Assembly: GCA_964518635.1 (NCBI GenBank)
Contig: CAZFGK010000002.1
Span: 62,001-126,000, forward strand
Direction: 5' to 3'
Length of the DNA: 64,000 bases
Source of the DNA: CAZFGK01 sp964518635
GTDB lineage: Bacteria > Zixibacteria > MSB-5A5 > GN15 > FEB-12
The notes under the pieces: model-generated
What the model was told of the DNA's origin: nothing
The model's database searches: none
What the model saw: only the letters and a program-made list of their open reading frames with translations
Position numbers and translations under genes: made by a program
Part shown: one piece after another, positions 61,918 through 64,000 of the stretch
Position numbering within the stretch: the stretch's first letter is position 1
Layout: the number at the start of each line of letters is the position of its first letter

Positions 61918-64000
61918 TCAGATGCAAGCCGGCAGAGGCGCAAATGAAATGAACAAGTGATCTACAAGAACAGTCAGGTCAGCAATGTCGATGCTACTGT
62001 CAACAAGCACGTCTGCTTCATCAGGGCAGCAGAGCGGCGGAAAGCTGATAAAGAGGTGATCGACCAGTACTGTCAGATCGGCGATATCGACGCTATGCAA
62101 TACATCGCAATCGATATTCCCCCGCGTACCAATACAACAGCTAGTGCTACTTCCAGTAATGACAAACGACAGATCAAGCGACTGCGTGAAAGCCGGTGGT
62201 TCATACATTTCAATCCAAGGTACTGAAGGAATGAATGGCGTCCCCTGTCGTATCCGTGCTATGCCCGTGGTTGATCCGGACATTCCTGCGAATGGACCGC
62301 CGGGATTACCCACAAAATCGATTCGGTAGGAAATGTCGAAGAAACTTCCGACACCCCACTGGGGACCGACTTGAGTAAGATTAGTTTGACCCGGGCTAGG
62401 CATACCAAAAGTAGTCCCTGCGGTAATTCGCAGCAGATCAAAATCAGGATCACCCACAATTTGACCCTGCATTTCAAAATAGTCAGTGGGAAATATTTGC
62501 GGTGACGCAAATGGTACACGTGGAGCGGTATGGACCGTATTGAGAGGTAGCGGAATATTGACGATGCGGGCATACCCCAAGAAGGCGCCCGTACCATTCA
62601 TTCTGAGTTGAAGTTGGGAGTTGAATTGCGATTGCGTGCCGCCGAGTCCGCCCCCCGGAGTTTCTACCACACCACTAATCGAATGCATGATCGCGTTGCA
62701 TTCAATCGTGGTGGCAGGTGGCAATCCGCTTGAAATGTAAAAGAGATCATTATTGTCAAAGGGACAGGTGGCTACTTGCGTGGCTGTCCCGAATCCGTTG
62801 TCTGGAGCAATACAGATAGCTGCCGGAGTCAGCGTACGGTAGACAGCATCATCATTGAAATGATTCTGCGTCGATTTCCAACCCCAACGCTGGCCAGCCG
62901 ATGTGTCGGCAAGCTGTGCCGAAATACTAAGCCAATAGATTGTGCCGAAAGTCTGATTGAACCACTTCGGTGGCTTGAGTAACACATCGTACTGCCAATA
63001 TTCGTTGTGGTTCGCAAAGACGAAAAACGGAAAATATGGGTCGTACCAGCCCTCAAATAATCCCGGAGTGATAGGCGTCATGACATAGTCAGTTACGGTA
63101 TCAGCCCACAAAAGTGTTCCGGGGTGGCTGTAGGGAAGATCAAACCCGGCTGGAACATCCGTATAAATCTCCAGATAGAATCGATCGATCTTTTCAGCCT
63201 GTCCGTTGATGAAAGAGCCCCAGAAATGGAGGTCTTTCACCGGACCAGTCTCAGAGCAACTCCAGTCGTCGCTAAGTCGACGTGGCCACGTTGCCGAAAC
63301 ATCCCAGCCGGTTTCGTCGGGATGCTGGGCAAAATGCATCTTATGGCTATCCCCCGGTACCCAGCGCGGACAGCCTTGATAAAATCTGATGTTGCGATTC
63401 GTCGAACCGGACATCCCTGCAAGTGATCCACCGGGCGCACCGACAAAATCAATTCTGTACTCTATATCAAAAAAGCTCTCAGATGACCATCCTGGGGTTT
63501 GTTGCGAAAAAGTAGTATGTCCCGGGCTTGGCATACCAAAATTGGTACCTGCGACGATTCGAAGCAGATCGAAATCGGGGTCACCAAAAATTTGTCCGAA
63601 ATGTTCATCAAGGTAGCCGTCAAATGGCTGAACGATCTCAAATGCAGTCCGGGGAGCGTTTTGGAACTGCACTTGAACCGGCATGACTATATTGCGTGAA
63701 AAACCGACGAGTGCTCCGGTGCCGTTCAAATTCATCTTGAGCTGAGCATTGGCGGTGACGGTCTCTCCCAACAGTGGACCACCGGGAACACTGACTATTC
63801 CTGAAAAGTTTTCAAGTGATGCATGAATCTCGATTGTCGATCCAAACGGAAGACCATTGACGATTTGCATGGTTTGACCGCAGCACGGCGTATATGAACA
63901 GGGAGCTGGGAAATTGGCCGTTCCAAATCCATTGTCTGCTGCGGCACATGGTGAACAGGGTACCGACGGTTGCGCATGAATCACTGACGCAAACAGCACA
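61918..64000 (-). CDS. Secreted protein with duplicated domain and dockerin-like tail (5' end outside window)
   Basis: At least 693 aa. The frame runs to the right edge, where it starts inside a signal peptide (LFASVIHAQ), so the true start lies beyond base 64000. Two copies of a ~190-residue domain flank a different middle domain. Copy 1 has ADNGFGTANFPAPCSYTPCC, then GDPDFDLLRIVAGTNFGMPS and GSTNRNIRFYQG; copy 2 has PDNGFGTATQVATCPFDNND, then GDPDFDLLRITAGTTFGMPS. The middle (about 240-390; LHFWGSFINGQAEKIDRFYL, ending GQRWGWKSTQNHFNDDAVY) resembles DUF7901-type beta domains. The last ~70 residues form the dockerin-like tail (SVDIADLTVLVDHLFISF and SIDIADLTVLVDHLFISF). Confidence 0.9.
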   Translation of the reverse strand, partial: VLFASVIHAQPSVPCSPCAAADNGFGTANFPAPCSYTPCCGQTMQIVNGLPFGSTIEIHASLENFSGIVSVPGGPLLGETVTANAQLKMNLNGTGALVGFSRNIVMPVQVQFQNAPRTAFEIVQPFDGYLDEHFGQIFGDPDFDLLRIVAGTNFGMPSPGHTTFSQQTPGWSSESFFDIEYRIDFVGAPGGSLAGMSGSTNRNIRFYQGCPRWVPGDSHKMHFAQHPDETGWDVSATWPRRLSDDWSCSETGPVKDLHFWGSFINGQAEKIDRFYLEIYTDVPAGFDLPYSHPGTLLWADTVTDYVMTPITPGLFEGWYDPYFPFFVFANHNEYWQYDVLLKPPKWFNQTFGTIYWLSISAQLADTSAGQRWGWKSTQNHFNDDAVYRTLTPAAICIAPDNGFGTATQVATCPFDNNDLFYISSGLPPATTIECNAIMHSISGVVETPGGGLGGTQSQFNSQLQLRMNGTGAFLGYARIVNIPLPLNTVHTAPRVPFASPQIFPTDYFEMQGQIVGDPDFDLLRITAGTTFGMPSPGQTNLTQVGPQWGVGSFFDISYRIDFVGNPGGPFAGMSGSTTGIARIRQGTPFIPSVPWIEMYEPPAFTQSLDLSFVITGSSTSCCIGTRGNIDCDVLHSVDIADLTVLVDHLFISFPPLCCPDEADVLVDSSIDIADLTVLVDHLFISFAPLPACI

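Noticed and set aside
1..64000. CRISPR array
   Set aside because: No regularly spaced identical repeats were seen; all repeats found are dispersed or protein-coding.

Overview
The window reads as a chromosomal segment of a Gram-negative bacterium of the FCB superphylum. I infer Zixibacteria or a close relative; no phylogenetic marker was tested. The support is indirect. There is a short primary sigma factor without region 1.1, as in Bacteroidetes-type RpoD. One protein carries a type IX secretion (T9SS) tail, another a PEP-CTERM tail, and five secreted proteins end in a two-half dockerin-like domain with the signature VDIxDLTxLVDHLF. Lipoproteins and outer-membrane barrels are common. Readable promoters are of the TTGACN-N16-18-TATNNT kind and many starts have an AGGAGG-type ribosome site. 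This is a metagenome-type genome with intergenic repeats, one decayed IS and no prophage or CRISPR array.

Layout. 1-2.3 kb: end of an ABC-2 permease, tRNA-Leu(CAG), a MITE-like element between two copies of a terminator repeat, and a small membrane protein. 2.4-7.7 kb: two large secreted repeat proteins (SBBP and FG-GAP/VCBS) with dockerin tails, separated by a decayed GAF gene. 7.9-10.5 kb: primary sigma factor and a DegP/HtrA protease. 10.6-13.8 kb: class II aldolase, then folB-folK-deoxynucleoside kinase-panB. 14-20.6 kb: a 1138-aa dockerin protein, a kinase-pseudokinase membrane protein, and a cohesin protein with a T9SS tail. 20.9-26.9 kb: an HtrA protease overlapping a pseudo-HtrA, then a toastrack protein, a bactofilin-like membrane protein and an ECF sigma factor, which together look like an envelope-stress locus. 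27-32.9 kb: SRPBCC protein, methyltransferase, lipoproteins, a PEP-CTERM protein, dihydrolipoyl dehydrogenase (apparent ATC start) and a barrel protein.

33.0-36.3 kb is a polyamine operon: an XRE-cupin regulator, SpeD, ornithine decarboxylase and SpeE, with palindromic operators at the divergent promoter. 36.4-37.9 kb holds a glutamine amidotransferase between two ~200-bp direct repeats. 38-44.4 kb: barrel protein with a GC-rich leader, MazG, ValS, an AlkA-like glycosylase and a small protein. 44.5-46.3 kb: two more MITE copies around a winged-helix/membrane-protein pair.

46.3-53.4 kb: FAD oxidase, an HNH endonuclease, and then an unusual arrangement in which the last ~65-73 bp of the HNH gene recur twice downstream. 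These copies separate a DUF5655 gene, a kinase-TolB-TPR gene and a pair of paralogous lipoproteins. 53.5-56.3 kb: small operon (unknown, GNAT, DinB) and a dead IS3 element. 56.5-64 kb: a peptidase S74 protein and two dockerin proteins, the last cut by the window edge.

The most notable points are the HNH-tail cassette array, co-occurrence of a cohesin with many dockerin-like tails, the active/pseudo enzyme pairs (HtrA and kinase), and the three-copy MITE family.
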